Notes: generated from the letters alone by a model not told the origin. A DNA stretch of 64,000 bases from Seminavis robusta (GCA_903772945.1 CAICTM010000055.1:62001-126000), one strand, 5' to 3'. Shown: positions 9,015 through 20,852, numbered from the stretch's first letter. Program-made: numbers and translations.

Positions 9015-11383
9015 GCTTTCTAGCGGTTGGAATTGTGAGCTTTCATCTCTGCACTGCTTTTGAGATGGTGATGATGAAGTACACGCAGACTAGACCAGTA
9101 TCTGGAAAGTGGTAGCTTTGGCTATTGGCCTTGGTTCACGCTTCCGGAGCTACTAGTCAAATTTTGGAGGAGAAGGTCATTTTACGCGTAAACTTCTCTC
9201 TCCTAACTCATAATTGCTACCCAGAATAGAAGTGGTACAGTTTCACTATCGAAGCATGGAGGCAAGGTGATTTAGTTGCGAAAGGTTCGAAACCATTATT
9301 TGATAGCGAGAAGATGCTTTCTGGTTAAATAATCAAGCGTCACAAGTTCTTCGAATCCTAATCCTCGATAAATGGCCTGCGCACCCCTTGAAATGTACCA
9401 TAATGAGTAAGTACCCCTCCCCAACATGTCAGATCGTGATTTTGTAAGTACAGTACGAGCTGCAAGGCAGCGAACATTGGACTAGGTCAGTCAGGCAGCT
9501 AGCTAGACCAGTAGATCCGGTAACGGTAGGTCAGTGGTTGGGCTGTTCGTAGAATTGGTATGCAATGCACGGTCCTCTCGGACGAGGCTTAAAGGCCCTA
9601 CAGTACGGTCCTACATGTGGAAATTGCCGGTGCACATGTTGGCCTCAGACTTGCCCCACCATCATAGCATTCTATCATCGGCCTTTTGTCTGGCCCCTGA
9701 GATCTGACAGGATGGTTTCTTTGCCTTGGGACACGTCGTCTCTAAAGGTAGGCTGCTCTTTATGACTAGATCACTACACAAGTAAGTACTAATAAGCGAG
9801 CTGAAGTGTAACACTTTCTCCTTCAACAAAAAAATAGTTTGTGTAGTATGTACTCACATCTACTAGCTAGAAAGCCTCAGGATAATCAAGAGCTAATTGA
9901 TCCAGTCCTTGCTTGCAACATCTCCAGCCACCACTTTCAATGCTAGGCTACCGTACAAAAGCCCCGAAACCAATAATTCCCCCCTCCAAACCTGCATAAA
10001 TGTTCTCTAAATATAAAATTGAAACCAACCTAACTAAATGGCAGTGAAACCAAAAATATAAATATTAAAAACTGTAGGATTCATACTCATATATATTCCA
10101 ATTATACTCTAGTTGATGATAAAACAAATTTTACAACTGAACTAATCACCTGGAACGCAATTCTCGGCCGTTTTGACGCAGGAAAGTTCTTGTAGTTCCG
10201 GATTCACCTGCCCTTTGCCCTTCGCACCCCGGCCCTCGCGGAAAGTGGCTACATAGCATGTACTGAGTGGCCACTAAGATAATATAATACTATCCGATCT
10301 CATACAGAAGATATTCTAGGGAGTAAGAGTAGTTAAAGTTTCTACAGAATGATCTTGCAACATGCAGTGAGAGCCAATGACCGGTACGCTACTTCGGCCA
10401 CAGTACCAGTACTAGTATTACTCTTGATGAGTTCATGTTCATAACAATAGCTATGACATGTACATTTATTTAGCAGCTTTGTGGCCAACGACCCAGCATC
10501 TTTTTGAGCTCTTTTCATTGCTGCGACTTTCCCAAACGCTGTCTGTTCATTTGTTTGCTCGTTTGCTCTTTCTTCAAGAGTTCAAGAGTAAAAATGAGAG
10601 CTAAAGCAGCAAGTAGGTGGAAAGTAGAGACAATGCTCGTATAAATAAATTTGGCACAAGGAACAAGGTCACGGAGACCTAACCCCCCGACCCAAGATGT
10701 CAGAGGAAAAGAGAGGCAACAATTGCAACTTGCAATGACCAGCTCAATAACGCACCTGCTTGTCAAAGAAAGCCAGAGCTTGGCTACTAAAACATTTAGG
10801 TTCGATTGAATTTAAGCGTTTTCAGCACATGGAGGATTCCCTGAGGTAAAAGACTCGCTCAAACAAGCCTTAGATGTTCAGTTTACTGTCCATTGGCTGC
10901 TGGCCAACCGAGGTCTTGACAGCCGCAATGTTTCCTTGAAGCCAGTACTGGAAAGCTGGGAATACTCCAGAGTAGTAGATGAATACTCCAGTAGTACAGT
11001 TAGCATTTAGCATTATTTTGAGGCACCACCATCGGTCACCGGTAGATGCGCGGAATTCCAAGCAGCAGTTGCTCTAATTACAAACCAGGTCTTTTCAGCC
11101 AGCCCAATTCACAAGTGAGGAAGCAGGCATTCTCTGTGTGGCTATCGTAATCACGAAACGCAAAGACACAAAAGTCGAGCCGCCTAACTATATGTCTACT
11201 AGTATTACTTGGACTCGTCGAACCCTGAACCTTGAACCAACGACCTGTTGCTTACATGTATTCCGACAGATGTCTTTCGCTTCCGTGGCTGGCTGCAATG
11301 CTGCATAGGCCTATTGAGGTCCTCCCCGAGCATCCATCATCTGATCTTTGGTCCAATGATTTTGAGTCCTATGGTTTTGGATC
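9015..11383. other. Gene-poor intergenic region
   Basis: These 2.4 kb hold no supported gene. The middle (9960-10140) is AT-rich with runs such as AAATATAAATATTAAAA. GTACCGGTAC-like words occur near 10383. The short frames at 9565, 10515, 10870 and 11232 show no motif. Confidence 0.5.
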
Positions 11384-12857
11384 CTACGATTTTGGCTCCT
11401 CGCAAACTCCCGTATCAGCATCAGCGGGAGTTGTTTCCTCGCCATACAAGAGAGCGAATCGGCCCTTTTCCCGAGGAAAGACCATGTCATCTCGAGGCCA
11501 TGGCCACCCCCCAAACTTGGTCTTGGAGTAGTCCATAAAAGCCTGCTCAATTTCAGATCGTGAATTCATCACAAAGGGTCCATGTTGGGCCACGGGTTCA
11601 TCAATTGGTTTTCCTTGCAAGAGCAATAGCTCGCAGGCTTGCGAAGCAGACGATGACAAACTGATATCCAAGGCGGACGATGCATCGACCGTGATCATAC
11701 CATCGTTGATTGGAACTTCGTTGATGACTGGTTGTTCCTTCAATCCTTCAATGCAATACAACACTCGATTCACAGTCTTACTATCACTTTCATGAGCCTT
11801 TGGGATTTCAATGGTTCCACCAGGTTGGATTGTCACGTGAAGAATTGCCACATCATTGTCATGGTCGGTGGCCCACGAGTCCTGGGGCGGTTGATTGGGG
11901 TTCATCACTCGTTTGTTCTCTTCCTCCTCCGAGGAAGCTTCCAAGAAGTAATCACCATAAAACACAGTGACTGCCGCCTTCTCATCGGGGCTCTTCCATT
12001 TGGGTACATCATTGTTCCAAAACATGGCAAAGGAGGGTTCTACCATCTTGCTGCGTGCTGGTAGATTGATCCAGATCTGAAAGAATCTGGTGGGGTTTGG
12101 TTTTTCTTTGAAGATGAGTGGGAACATTTCGGCATGGACAATTCCCTTGCCAGCTGTCATCCACTGTAAATCCCCTTCACCATAGCGGCCTCCATTTCCC
12201 AAGGAATCCGAATGGTCAATCAGTCCATCTATGGTAGCAGTGATAGTTTCAAATCCCCTGAGTAGGACGAGGGAAAAGAGTTATAACAATTGAGGTTGGC
12301 AAGCAGAAGGGCAAAACAAACGTTCCAAGGATTCGATTTCTCGTGCATACCTGTGTGGATGTGACGGAAATCCTTCAGTTTTGAAAGCACCAGGACGCAT
12401 ACGGTATCGTTAGCACAACTTTGGCTTGGTCACGGAGTGACGCCAATGCGCAATTTCATAGAATGTTTTGCTCTTTCTCACCTGGGACCATATCACCGTG
12501 GTACATTCGGTAGGGAGCAGAAGGATTAAAATCCATTCCATTTCCCGGTTGCGGGGCTTCCATGGTTTCATCATGAGCCGGTGGATAGGCGTCCTGCAGC
12601 AAAAGATTGGGGGCACAATTGAGGTTTGATTATGAGCACCCTGATCCAGCACCAAATCGCCACCAGGCTTATGGCAGCTCGTGCTGATATGCACAGCAAA
12701 CACTCCCTCAAACAGTGCGACACGCAGGGACAATTTCCAAGGAAATCCTTGCTTGCCGTACCTTGTGATAGACGCAAAACAAAAAAGGATCAAGCGTTCG
12801 GAAGGGACCCGCAGAGGGGAGCGCCATGGTGTTCAATACTGCCGATGCTGCCTTCAT
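11384..12857 (-). CDS. Pirin-family protein (copy 1)
   Basis: Four exons (12762-12857, 12482-12593, 12351-12372, 11384-12257) join to 368 codons with the stop, phases agreeing at every junction. One exon is only 22 bp. Pirins are cupin-fold metal proteins; some act as nuclear cofactors, others as quercetin dioxygenases. The cupin metal ligands are present: the two His of HPHRGFET and the His and Glu of GKGIVHAEMFP, with the family signature GDLQWMTAGKG just before. The C-terminal cupin ends with a GGWPWPR..R motif shared with copy 2. Start at 12857 is in ACCATGAAG context; an internal ATG at 12828 is also possible. The frame runs on upstream to 12980 through a very hydrophobic stretch, judged to be leader sequence. 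Copy 2 lies head to head 411 bp away. Confidence 0.9.
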
Positions 12858-13268
12858 GGTCACTTGCTTGGTTCGTGATATGATTAACAAAACAAGACAA
12901 ACAAACAGCGCTTGGAACCAGAAACTAAAGAGAGCAGCCTCCAACACAAACTGGAGGTACAGGAGTACCTTATCACTCAACGCGTCAACTGGCTTGCTGA
13001 TTGCTGCTGATGTTGTCCGTTTCGACGGGGTTCGTTGCCGAACATCTCCGGATTGGAAGCCGGAAAAATGAGACTTTGTGCGTCAGCTTCGCGAGAATTG
13101 ATTGCTTCAACTCAAGATTTATGGAAGATCCAAAGAGCTTACCAAAGATACAAGCAACAAAAGATCCAGAAATCCAAACCGAACGAACCGTATTGCCGTA
13201 TTGCCATTGAATGTCATAGAATACTCTTGTCCTCGACTTCCACCACTTCTTGTTGGGCACCAGACATC
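12858..13268. promoter_or_regulatory. Shared divergent promoter of the pirin pair
   Basis: These 411 bp separate the two head-to-head pirin starts, so both promoters and 5' leaders must lie here or overlap the genes. No TATA box or known factor site could be named with confidence. Any co-regulation of the pair is inference. Confidence 0.5.
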
Positions 13269-14515
13269 ATGAGCGACCCCACAGCGTCTCCCATCCTCAA
13301 GTCGTCCTTGGTTGCAAAAGCCACCCTGGATCCGTTCTTGTACTGCGGTAAGATAGTATAGACTGGAAAGATCAGACAAAATAAATGGAGAACGCTTGCA
13401 GTCTTATCTCGCTCTTTCTGTGCTTTCGGGACCTATAGTGTATCACAAGGATGCGTACCCCGCAGCCAAAGACGACTCCATGGAGGCGCCTCGACAGGGA
13501 GATGGTCAAGACTTTAACCCCGTGGCCCCCTACAGAATGTATCATGGCGATCGGATTGCAGGTATGTCCGAGAGCAGCTTGGTTGCCTCCGAATCGAGCA
13601 AGAAAGCACGTCTCTCACTTGTTTGTTTGTTTGTTCCACAATGATTGGTGTTGACATCGCGCCACAGGATTTCCAAAACATCCCCATCGAGGTTTCGAAA
13701 CTATTACTGCCACTGTGGAAGGAATCATTGACCATTCCGATTCGTTTGGCAATGCTGGTCGTTATGGCAATGGTGACTTGCAGTGGATGACGGCGGGGAA
13801 GGGTGTTGTCCATGCCGAAATGTTTCCATTGGTCAACAAGGAAACACACAATCACGTTCGATTCTTCCAGATATGGATCAATTTACCAGCTTGTAGCAAA
13901 ATGGTGGAGCCATCCTTTGCCATGTTTTGGGCCCCACAAGTTCCCAAATGGAGTCCTGAGGATGGACTGGCTCGCGCCACCATTTTCTATGGGGACTACT
14001 TGTTAGGAGGAGATGCTGCTACTGGAGAGCGACAAAGAAACCCCAACACATCACCCAAGGACTCCTGGGCATTTGATCCGGAACATGATGTTGCCGTGAT
14101 CCACATTGTGTTGGAGTCTGGTGGTAGTATTCCCATTCCGGCTGCGCATGGTGGTAGCGCCATTAATCGCGTCTTTTACATTGTGGATGGTTCCAGCAGT
14201 GGACTGACCCTGAATGGGTTCCGAGTCAAGGGGAAAATGATCACTGTCGATGCGTCCGTGGATTTGACAATTAGCATGTCTGATTCTTCCTCCTCTGTGG
14301 ATATGTTGATGCTTCAAGGCAAGCCAATCGGAGAACCAGTGTCGCAGTCGGGTCCCTTTGTCATGAATACTCCAGAGGAGGTGAAACAGGCAGAGGCTGA
14401 CTACAAGGCAACCCAGTTTGGTGAATGGCCTTGGCCACGACGCGATATGGTCTTTGCACAAGACAAGGGTCGGTTCTCACTCTTGGATGGTAACGAGACG
14501 GTTCCTCCCACCTAA
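13269..14515 (+). CDS. Pirin-family protein (copy 2)
   Basis: Three exons (13269-13347, 13439-13561, 13668-14515) join to 350 codons with the stop. Introns are 91 and 106 bp with GTAAGA..TATAG and GTATGT..CACAG ends. The metal ligands of the N-terminal cupin are intact: HPHRGFET and the His and Glu of GKGVVHAEMFP. The protein aligns with copy 1 along its length (DAYPAAKDDSMEAP against DAYPPAHDETMEAP; GDLQWMTAGKG in both). The intron before GFP is shared. The first intron sits four codons upstream of its counterpart, and the intron after HPHR in copy 1 is missing here. No signal peptide is seen, so it is likely cytosolic or nuclear. Confidence 0.92.
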
Positions 14516-14883
14516 AAGAAGCCACTTCCGGTACTTGACAAGTCCAAACGAGACGAAGAGGATGAGCGAATTTTGCGCAGGTTGCAATGTCGGCTATCTC
14601 GGCGCAGACATGTTTCGGTTCTGACGTTTATCTCATCGGTGACTAGTCGAGTACTTTAAAACTCCTCTGATCGAGATGAGAGCGACGTTGAATTCGCTGT
14701 TGATTGTGACAGTCTATGATACCGTACGGTAGGTAGCGACGTTATGATTGCAACACGGACCGTGTTATATAGAATAATATTGAATGTATTGGACAATTTG
14801 CATGCAGGTTCGAAGGCAAAAGCCCAGATTCGAAGGCGTGGGGCACTGTGGGTTGTTGTTGATTTGTCATGATGTTGACACGC
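14516..14883. other. Convergent 3' flank, nothing seen
   Basis: This spacer between the convergent pirin and SYLF genes contains an ACCGTACGGTA palindrome near 14720 and no supported frame. Confidence 0.4.
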
Positions 14884-15654
14884 TTAACTGCTGGCGGCCT
14901 TTTCCTTTTCTGCTTCCTCGGCGGCATCTACTTTTAGTACACCACTTGGATCGGCTTGGGCCATTTCCTCTGATGCCTCTTGAGCCACTTTGGCGGCAAT
15001 TTGTGCCTGGAGTGTTTCCTCTTCCGTGGGAGTATGCGTATTTCCCTCCTCCAACTTTGCAATGTGTTTGTAGACGCTCTCCATTAATGTTGGTCGGTTT
15101 TCCGGAAGAGTGAGTTCCTCCGTATTGAGGATCGTGTGTGGATTGGTGACCTTATTGTAGAATTGATCATTGGCGCCTCCACGCACACCCACCATGGCAC
15201 CTTCAATGGAGATACTGCCAAAGAGACCCTGTGAAAATGCCACACTACAGGTTCCCACGGCACCTTTGGTAGTCACACCGACTCCAGCTTCGTAGTTTCT
15301 GCCAAAGGGGCCGGGTGTGAGATTGACCTGACCCCCAATGCGGAGACCCACCTCACCCATCATTCCGTTCATACTGTTTTCGTCAAAGATAAAGATGATG
15401 ATATCCTTGACAGCAGCGCCCACAAGGAGACCCCAACCAACTCCTCCAAGTCCCATGGCACAGGGATTACTCCAGCTTCCGTCCGCCTTTTTCTTGAGTA
15501 AGATTCCAGTTCCGACATTTCCGCTAAAGATGAATCCTGCTTCTACCACGGAAATAATGCAAAGACCAATCGATTTTTCAAACAAACCCTTGGGAATTCC
15601 CTGTTGCTTGGGATCCAACGCCATTTCCAAAACATGGTTGGCTGGAGATACCAT
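14884..15654 (-). CDS. SYLF-domain (Ysc84-type) lipid-binding protein
   Basis: The protein has 256 residues. The start is the first ATG; the frame extends 15 codons further, but only from a TTG. Residues 16-190 read IPKGLFEKSIGLCIISVVEAGF, then GTGILLKKKADGSWSNPCAMGLGGVGWGLLVGAAVKDIIIFI and later FGRNYEAGVGVTTKGA. These are hallmarks of the SYLF/DUF500 domain, named after SH3YL1, Ysc84, Lsb4 and the FYVE proteins. In the family this domain binds phosphoinositides and, in yeast, actin at endocytic sites. Here it stands alone, with no SH3 or FYVE partner. A charged helical tail (PTEEETLQAQIAAKVAQEASEEMAQ) ends the protein. There are no introns. Confidence 0.88.
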   Translation of the reverse strand: MVSPANHVLEMALDPKQQGIPKGLFEKSIGLCIISVVEAGFIFSGNVGTGILLKKKADGSWSNPCAMGLGGVGWGLLVGAAVKDIIIFIFDENSMNGMMGEVGLRIGGQVNLTPGPFGRNYEAGVGVTTKGAVGTCSVAFSQGLFGSISIEGAMVGVRGGANDQFYNKVTNPHTILNTEELTLPENRPTLMESVYKHIAKLEEGNTHTPTEEETLQAQIAAKVAQEASEEMAQADPSGVLKVDAAEEAEKEKAASS

Positions 15655-16150
15655 TATTATGATTTCATTGGATGATACAAAAGTGGCAGGCAAAAACAAA
15701 GAGCAATTGAATCAGGCATCCTTTTCGAATAAATACCAATGGACCTAAAGACGATGGCTGACTTCACCCAAGGAACACGTACCATTCCAGATCATGCCTT
15801 CCATGCTCAAACGATCGGGTCTGATTGTAGATTGCGACATCTTCTTGCGATTTTCTTTTTTCTGTGTGTTGTGTTTACTATTATGCTCAGTGCTCACTTG
15901 GTTTTGTGTCTCTGTTACATCAGGCTCGAGATTTGGGTAATAACCGGCAGTGTCACTGGGCAACAAGATTCAAGGGTTCGCATGCTCCTTTCTTCCAGTC
16001 CCAGCAGCTCATCATTCAGGATTGAGCTGGGTTTCTTGGAAGCAGAAAACGGCAACCGCCTCGTGCCAATCGTCCTCCACCTGATACTGTAATAGGCAGA
16101 CTGAAACTCTAGAGTAGTAGTGCCATAGAAGACAACCCCCTTTATCATCG
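15655..16150. other. Divergent promoter region, no gene seen
   Basis: It separates the SYLF gene from the GH20-like gene. An open frame at 15739-16092 has a hydrophobic stretch but poor codon character and overlaps both likely promoters. Confidence 0.4.
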
Positions 16151-19100
16151 ATGACTCGAAGTATTGGTAGCCGTCGTAGATTACCCTTGGTGCTCTCTGC
16201 AACCCTTATTGCTGTCGCATCGAGGTTGTTGGTGGGAAGCTCATCAGGCCTCTTTGTCCAAGCATACCAACCAACCGAGGAAGATGAGGAGACCCGTGGT
16301 GCTAATAAGAAAGACATTCATCATGCCGAATTCCGTCGTCGATTGGTGCATAAAACACTGGACCCCAAGTCGCGAGCTAATATTCTGGCAGCTCACGAAC
16401 TGGCCATGGCGCAGGCCAAAGCCGAAGGAAAGTTCCTCTACGAAGAAAGAGACGATCCCTTCCAGGTCATGAGTGGAGAAACCATGAAACGGCAAGATGC
16501 CCAAGCCAAAAAGGATGGCAGTACGTCTCCTCCCAAAGATGCACACATTATTGAGCAGCTACAGAGTCGTACTGTCACGAGAGGAATGGATCCACTCATC
16601 CAGACAGAGAAGGATGATGAGAATGTAGAGGCACTTGACAAGAAGCTACCATGGCTGTCCAACAAGGAATCGGTTCATTTGGCAGTGGACTACTTGGGTG
16701 TCACAGTCGATGCGGGACGGCATTATTTTCCCATGAGTTGGTGGAAACGATTGATTGTCTACCTGCACAAGATGCACTACAACCTCATTCATTTGAGACT
16801 GGCTGACGAAGAAAACTTTGCTGTCCGCTTGGATTCTTATCCACAATTAGCAGCAGCAGCCATATCCAACAAAACATATTCACCAGCGGAACTGAAAGAG
16901 CTGGTAGCCTTTGCCAAGCAACATCATATTACCATCATCCCGGAGCTACAAATGCCAGTCCGTACAACCTCCTGGGCCGGAGCGGTTCCAGGACTGATCA
17001 TGCCTTGCGCCAATTTCATTTGTGAGACATCTCATTATGTCCCACTCAATCTGGATCATCCCGATTTACCAGCCATTCTGGAAGGTGTGCTGAAAGAAGT
17101 TATTGCCATTTTTGGGAACCCATCAATGCTCCATTTGGGAGGGGCCTTGTTCATGGATGAAGCCAAAGAGTGCCTCCGGGAGGTAGCCAAACAAAAGAAA
17201 AAAGAAGTACCTGTTGAAGAGGACCCAGCGACAATCTATTGGATTAAATGGGAAGGACTGATTCGGGAGGTGCTGAAAAGGCTAGGGTACCCCGAAAAGA
17301 AAGTGATTCGAACACAGCATGTTGCTTCTGTTGATGATGAGAAGGAGGAATCTGTCAGCAGTACCAAGGCAACAGAAGACACTAACAAAGCAAAAGAAGA
17401 GAGCAAGCCAATACAACGTGTAGGAGGCATTGAACACTACTGGATGACCTTTCCCCAGGATGGCAACAGCAACAATATCAACAGCAAGAACTGGGTGCCC
17501 CTACCAGAATCCATTGTATCAACAGGATTGGATTTTGCCTTAGATGACGATGACAGTGCATGGAAGATCTACAAACACACTCAACAAGTACTGGAGCTAT
17601 CTGTCAAACCAAAGGCAATTCTTGTGGGGACCATGCACCTGTCAACAAATTTGCTACCACAACAGAATCTTTGGCTGCAGCGCAATGTTTTGGCAAGGCT
17701 AGTCGCAGTGTCCATGGCAGCAACGGAGGAAGCCAACAAGAAAGAACTATCAGAGTTTAATTTTGAGTTGTCCTATCAAAGAGAATGTCTTTCCTTGCTG
17801 CCGAAGGCCTTGTGTGAGTTGAAGGGTCACACTCTGGTATCAAGACGGTCCTTCTTGGGTCTGCTAAGCAAGAGGAGTCAAGATTGGAGGCAGGCAATCT
17901 GCCGCAGGCTGACACTGGAGACTAGTGAAATCAGTTTTCAGCCTGCAGTTCATGCCAGAGCTTCTGCCATCGCAGGTGGAAATGATGTCTTTGGCAAGTT
18001 TTTTCATCGACTGCCAGAGTTCTACCAACCAAACAATGAGAGGGGGTGCAAGAAGGTCCTTGTTGATCCTGTGAAAGCACTCAAACAAAAAGTTGAAAAG
18101 ACAGGAGTTATCCTGGATATGGCCAATTCCCTTGCCTATCCTCGGTTGGTCAAGACTCTGTTCGTAGATTTTATTGCACCCCTTGGAATGGATTGGCTGC
18201 AGCTCCGTCTGTCTGATGATTTTGCTTTTGTGCCCCAACTGGAATACAATTCACTACTGGCCCAATCCATGTGGACTGATGAACTACCAGGATTGACAGA
18301 AGCTCCAAAAATCAAATTCTTTCATCGTTTGGTCAATGCCGCCAATGAATGGGGTGTGGATATCATTCCTGAAATCAGCATCAGTACCAATGCGGGTGGC
18401 TGGATCAATGGGGGATTCCTCGTACAGTGCCCCAAACTGTTCTGCAAGGATGGTACTGGTATACCCAACAATATTCAGGATCCCTTGTTTCTCCCTCTGG
18501 TCTACGATGTGATCCGAGAGTTAAGAGTGACCTTTGGTGGGTCTTACTTTCATTTGGGTACTGATGAACGAGTCGACAATCTCAAGTGCTTTGAAGAGAA
18601 TGGTCTGAAAGATGATGAAGATCCACCCTTTGGAGAGTTTGAACGCAATTTGCAGAAGCTGCTGGCCATGTTGGGCATTGAGCCAGAGTCTGTCATTCGG
18701 TATGACAATGAGGAACAATTGACTTACAAAGATAGAGTGGGCAAGATCACCCACTATCGAGCCGTGCCTGGAGGAGACATGCCAGATATCCGGGAGGAAG
18801 AACCCTTCGTGGTAACTGTGGACCTGCTTGAGAGTAACATCTACAGCATATACAAGCGCACCCGGAAGTTGGTGGGTCTGAAACCAATGGGAATCATGGG
18901 TGAGATTCGGTCTCTCGATCAAGAAGTTTGGAAACAGCAGTACATGGGGCTGCGCCTGATCGCTTTCAAAATGGGCTTTTCCGAGTGGGAAGGTGAACAG
19001 AGCGGTGATGAGGAGTTGGACCACAAAGAATTCATCAAAGAAGTGCTTCGAATCTGCACCGCTCTCAACTACTCAGAATGCAAAGAGGAGGGGGGCGGAG

Positions 19101-19297
19101 CTGAGAAACTCTTGAAGAGTGAGAAAATAAAGGAGGGAGATGATGATGATGCTGTGGACTCAGCACCAGAAACCTATCCGATAGCTACCCAAAAGTTCCG
19201 CAATGCCCTGTGTACCAAACATACTCGGTTTCGAAAGTCCAAGAGGATGAAGGATGAATTTGTTCTTCAAGCAGACCAAGTAGTAAAAACTGGCTAG
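16151..19297 (+). CDS. Secreted protein with two GH20 (hexosaminidase)-like domains
   Basis: This is a single-exon gene of 1048 residues. A basic N-terminus and a hydrophobic stretch (LPLVLSATLIAVASRLLVG) form a signal peptide or anchor. Domain 1 (about 178-345) starts GVTVDAGRHYFP and contains IIPELQMPVRTTSW and LHLGG, as in GH20 beta-N-acetylhexosaminidases. However, the catalytic Asp-Glu that normally follows HLGG is replaced by Ala332-Leu333. Domain 2 (about 650-820) starts GVILDMANSLAYP, has IIPEISIST, and keeps the pair in HLGTDER (Asp805-Glu806). Domain 1 therefore looks inactive and domain 2 possibly active, on N-acetylhexosamine glycans. The tail is acidic (EGDDDDAVD) then basic. The activity of the second domain is inferred. 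Confidence 0.8.
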   Translation: MTRSIGSRRRLPLVLSATLIAVASRLLVGSSSGLFVQAYQPTEEDEETRGANKKDIHHAEFRRRLVHKTLDPKSRANILAAHELAMAQAKAEGKFLYEERDDPFQVMSGETMKRQDAQAKKDGSTSPPKDAHIIEQLQSRTVTRGMDPLIQTEKDDENVEALDKKLPWLSNKESVHLAVDYLGVTVDAGRHYFPMSWWKRLIVYLHKMHYNLIHLRLADEENFAVRLDSYPQLAAAAISNKTYSPAELKELVAFAKQHHITIIPELQMPVRTTSWAGAVPGLIMPCANFICETSHYVPLNLDHPDLPAILEGVLKEVIAIFGNPSMLHLGGALFMDEAKECLREVAKQKKKEVPVEEDPATIYWIKWEGLIREVLKRLGYPEKKVIRTQHVASVDDEKEESVSSTKATEDTNKAKEESKPIQRVGGIEHYWMTFPQDGNSNNINSKNWVPLPESIVSTGLDFALDDDDSAWKIYKHTQQVLELSVKPKAILVGTMHLSTNLLPQQNLWLQRNVLARLVAVSMAATEEANKKELSEFNFELSYQRECLSLLPKALCELKGHTLVSRRSFLGLLSKRSQDWRQAICRRLTLETSEISFQPAVHARASAIAGGNDVFGKFFHRLPEFYQPNNERGCKKVLVDPVKALKQKVEKTGVILDMANSLAYPRLVKTLFVDFIAPLGMDWLQLRLSDDFAFVPQLEYNSLLAQSMWTDELPGLTEAPKIKFFHRLVNAANEWGVDIIPEISISTNAGGWINGGFLVQCPKLFCKDGTGIPNNIQDPLFLPLVYDVIRELRVTFGGSYFHLGTDERVDNLKCFEENGLKDDEDPPFGEFERNLQKLLAMLGIEPESVIRYDNEEQLTYKDRVGKITHYRAVPGGDMPDIREEEPFVVTVDLLESNIYSIYKRTRKLVGLKPMGIMGEIRSLDQEVWKQQYMGLRLIAFKMGFSEWEGEQSGDEELDHKEFIKEVLRICTALNYSECKEEGGGAEKLLKSEKIKEGDDDDAVDSAPETYPIATQKFRNALCTKHTRFRKSKRMKDEFVLQADQVVKTG

Positions 19298-20852
19298 TAG
19301 ACGGATCTTGTATGGGTGAGATTGTGATGCTTCAGCTATGCTGCTTCGTAAGATGGTGGCGAGAAGGAAAAGCTAAAATCGCAGCCAGCTATGCTCCCAC
19401 TTTTCGCTCGGTAGTACTAATAGGGAGCCGAGTTGATAGACCAGGCGACTAGGTTAGGAACGTGAACGCAGGAAGCTCGCAGAAACATTGCAGAACGTAT
19501 TGCCAAGAGGAAGAAGCACCTTGGACGATTCGTGGGCACATTGCAAGCATCAAACTTCGCCGTGTTCAAAGATCTCCGCAAGGGCGTTTACTTCGCCCAC
19601 CCACCGCGTCTCGAACTGTGATTGATGTTTTGCCAATCCGGGCTGCCAACGCCCTGTAAATTGCTAGGCACTCCAGGAACTGCGCAGCACAATCAATCGT
19701 CCGAAGGCAGGTTCAAGCAATACGACGCCGAAAGACGACGAAATGCCTCTTCCACATGGAACGACCGTTTGCAGCATCGCAGGTACCCGCCATTTGGCGG
19801 TCCCATGTTGAGCACTGCCGAGAACTGAAGCAGCCACGCGTAAATCTCCATGGAGTAGTCGCCGTTGCCAAGCCACTCGGACACTTCCTCTTCTTTCACC
19901 GGTAGCGCACTTTCTTGGCTGTCAAACCATGAGATCAGGCCGCGATAGCGAGGCTCGAAGCGCTGATGAGATGACGTTCTGGAAATGTGCTACCGGTACC
20001 GTACATCACACGGAAGGCTGCTCCCTTGCCGATTCGACCAAGTTGCAAACAATCACGAGCATCTATGAGTTGCAACGCATGGCAGCTCGGTTCGCATCAT
20101 ACTTGTAGGTTAGCTCAGGTGTTTCAATCCAGCCGTGGTAGATTGGGCGATACTCGAGGACGCCGCGAAACTCGCAGAAACCACTGAACACAAGTTGCGT
20201 TGCCAAGGAGCTACACTACCTAACTTGACAGATATCTACTTCTGGCCTACACACTAGCATTGCTGCTGCAAGATCACCAGTTTCTATTCACGTTTCATAA
20301 TGCATTGCCTTTTAAAATCCCAACTAGCTAGCCTGCAAATCTCCCCATGACCAACCCATTGCGCCCGGAACTACGATCGATGAGCGGCCATCCCATCCAA
20401 ACTACCGTACATGTACGAACTCCTCACAATTCACAGCTGCGCAGTGATCAGCTGACTTCACAAGGGAAGGCCATCGAAAGGCATGTCACCCATGGCGAAA
20501 CGGTGGGATTGATCATTGAATTGGGCACTTTACTGGAGCTTGGTGTTGGACACAGTTCCACTTTCCCGGCTGAGGGGGCCAACTCTCTCCGTCCCAATGT
20601 TTGTGGGGGTTATCGGTTTAGGTAGCGGCACGGTGGACAGTCGTACTCAGAGTAGCCTTAAAATAGAATTCTATTCTTAGTTCACAGTTCCACAACCGTG
20701 ACTCTTGTGCCGCACCAAAAAGTCACCATGTAAGATTGGTTGACAGCTCTGCCGCTTGGAATGAGATCCAAAATGGCAGACGCCGCAGACTAGCAGACGG
20801 TCGCCATTCTCCTGTCCCCACATGCAAGAAGCCTTACCACAATCCTCGACCA
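19298..20852. other. Intergenic, no firm gene
   Basis: A 92-residue frame at 20347-20625 begins with ATG but has no motif and no conserved-looking features. The other frames are short. TACCGGTACCGTAC occurs at 19991. Confidence 0.4.

Noticed and set aside
15739-16092. 117-residue frame with a hydrophobic stretch
   Set aside because: It overlaps the promoter region of two genes, has no motif and poor start context.
19730-19830. Possible tRNA-like B box (GGTTCAAGC near 19710)
   Set aside because: No A box or cloverleaf could be paired around it.
20347-20625. 92-residue frame beginning with ATG
   Set aside because: No domain, no splice link to the following gene, and composition close to random.
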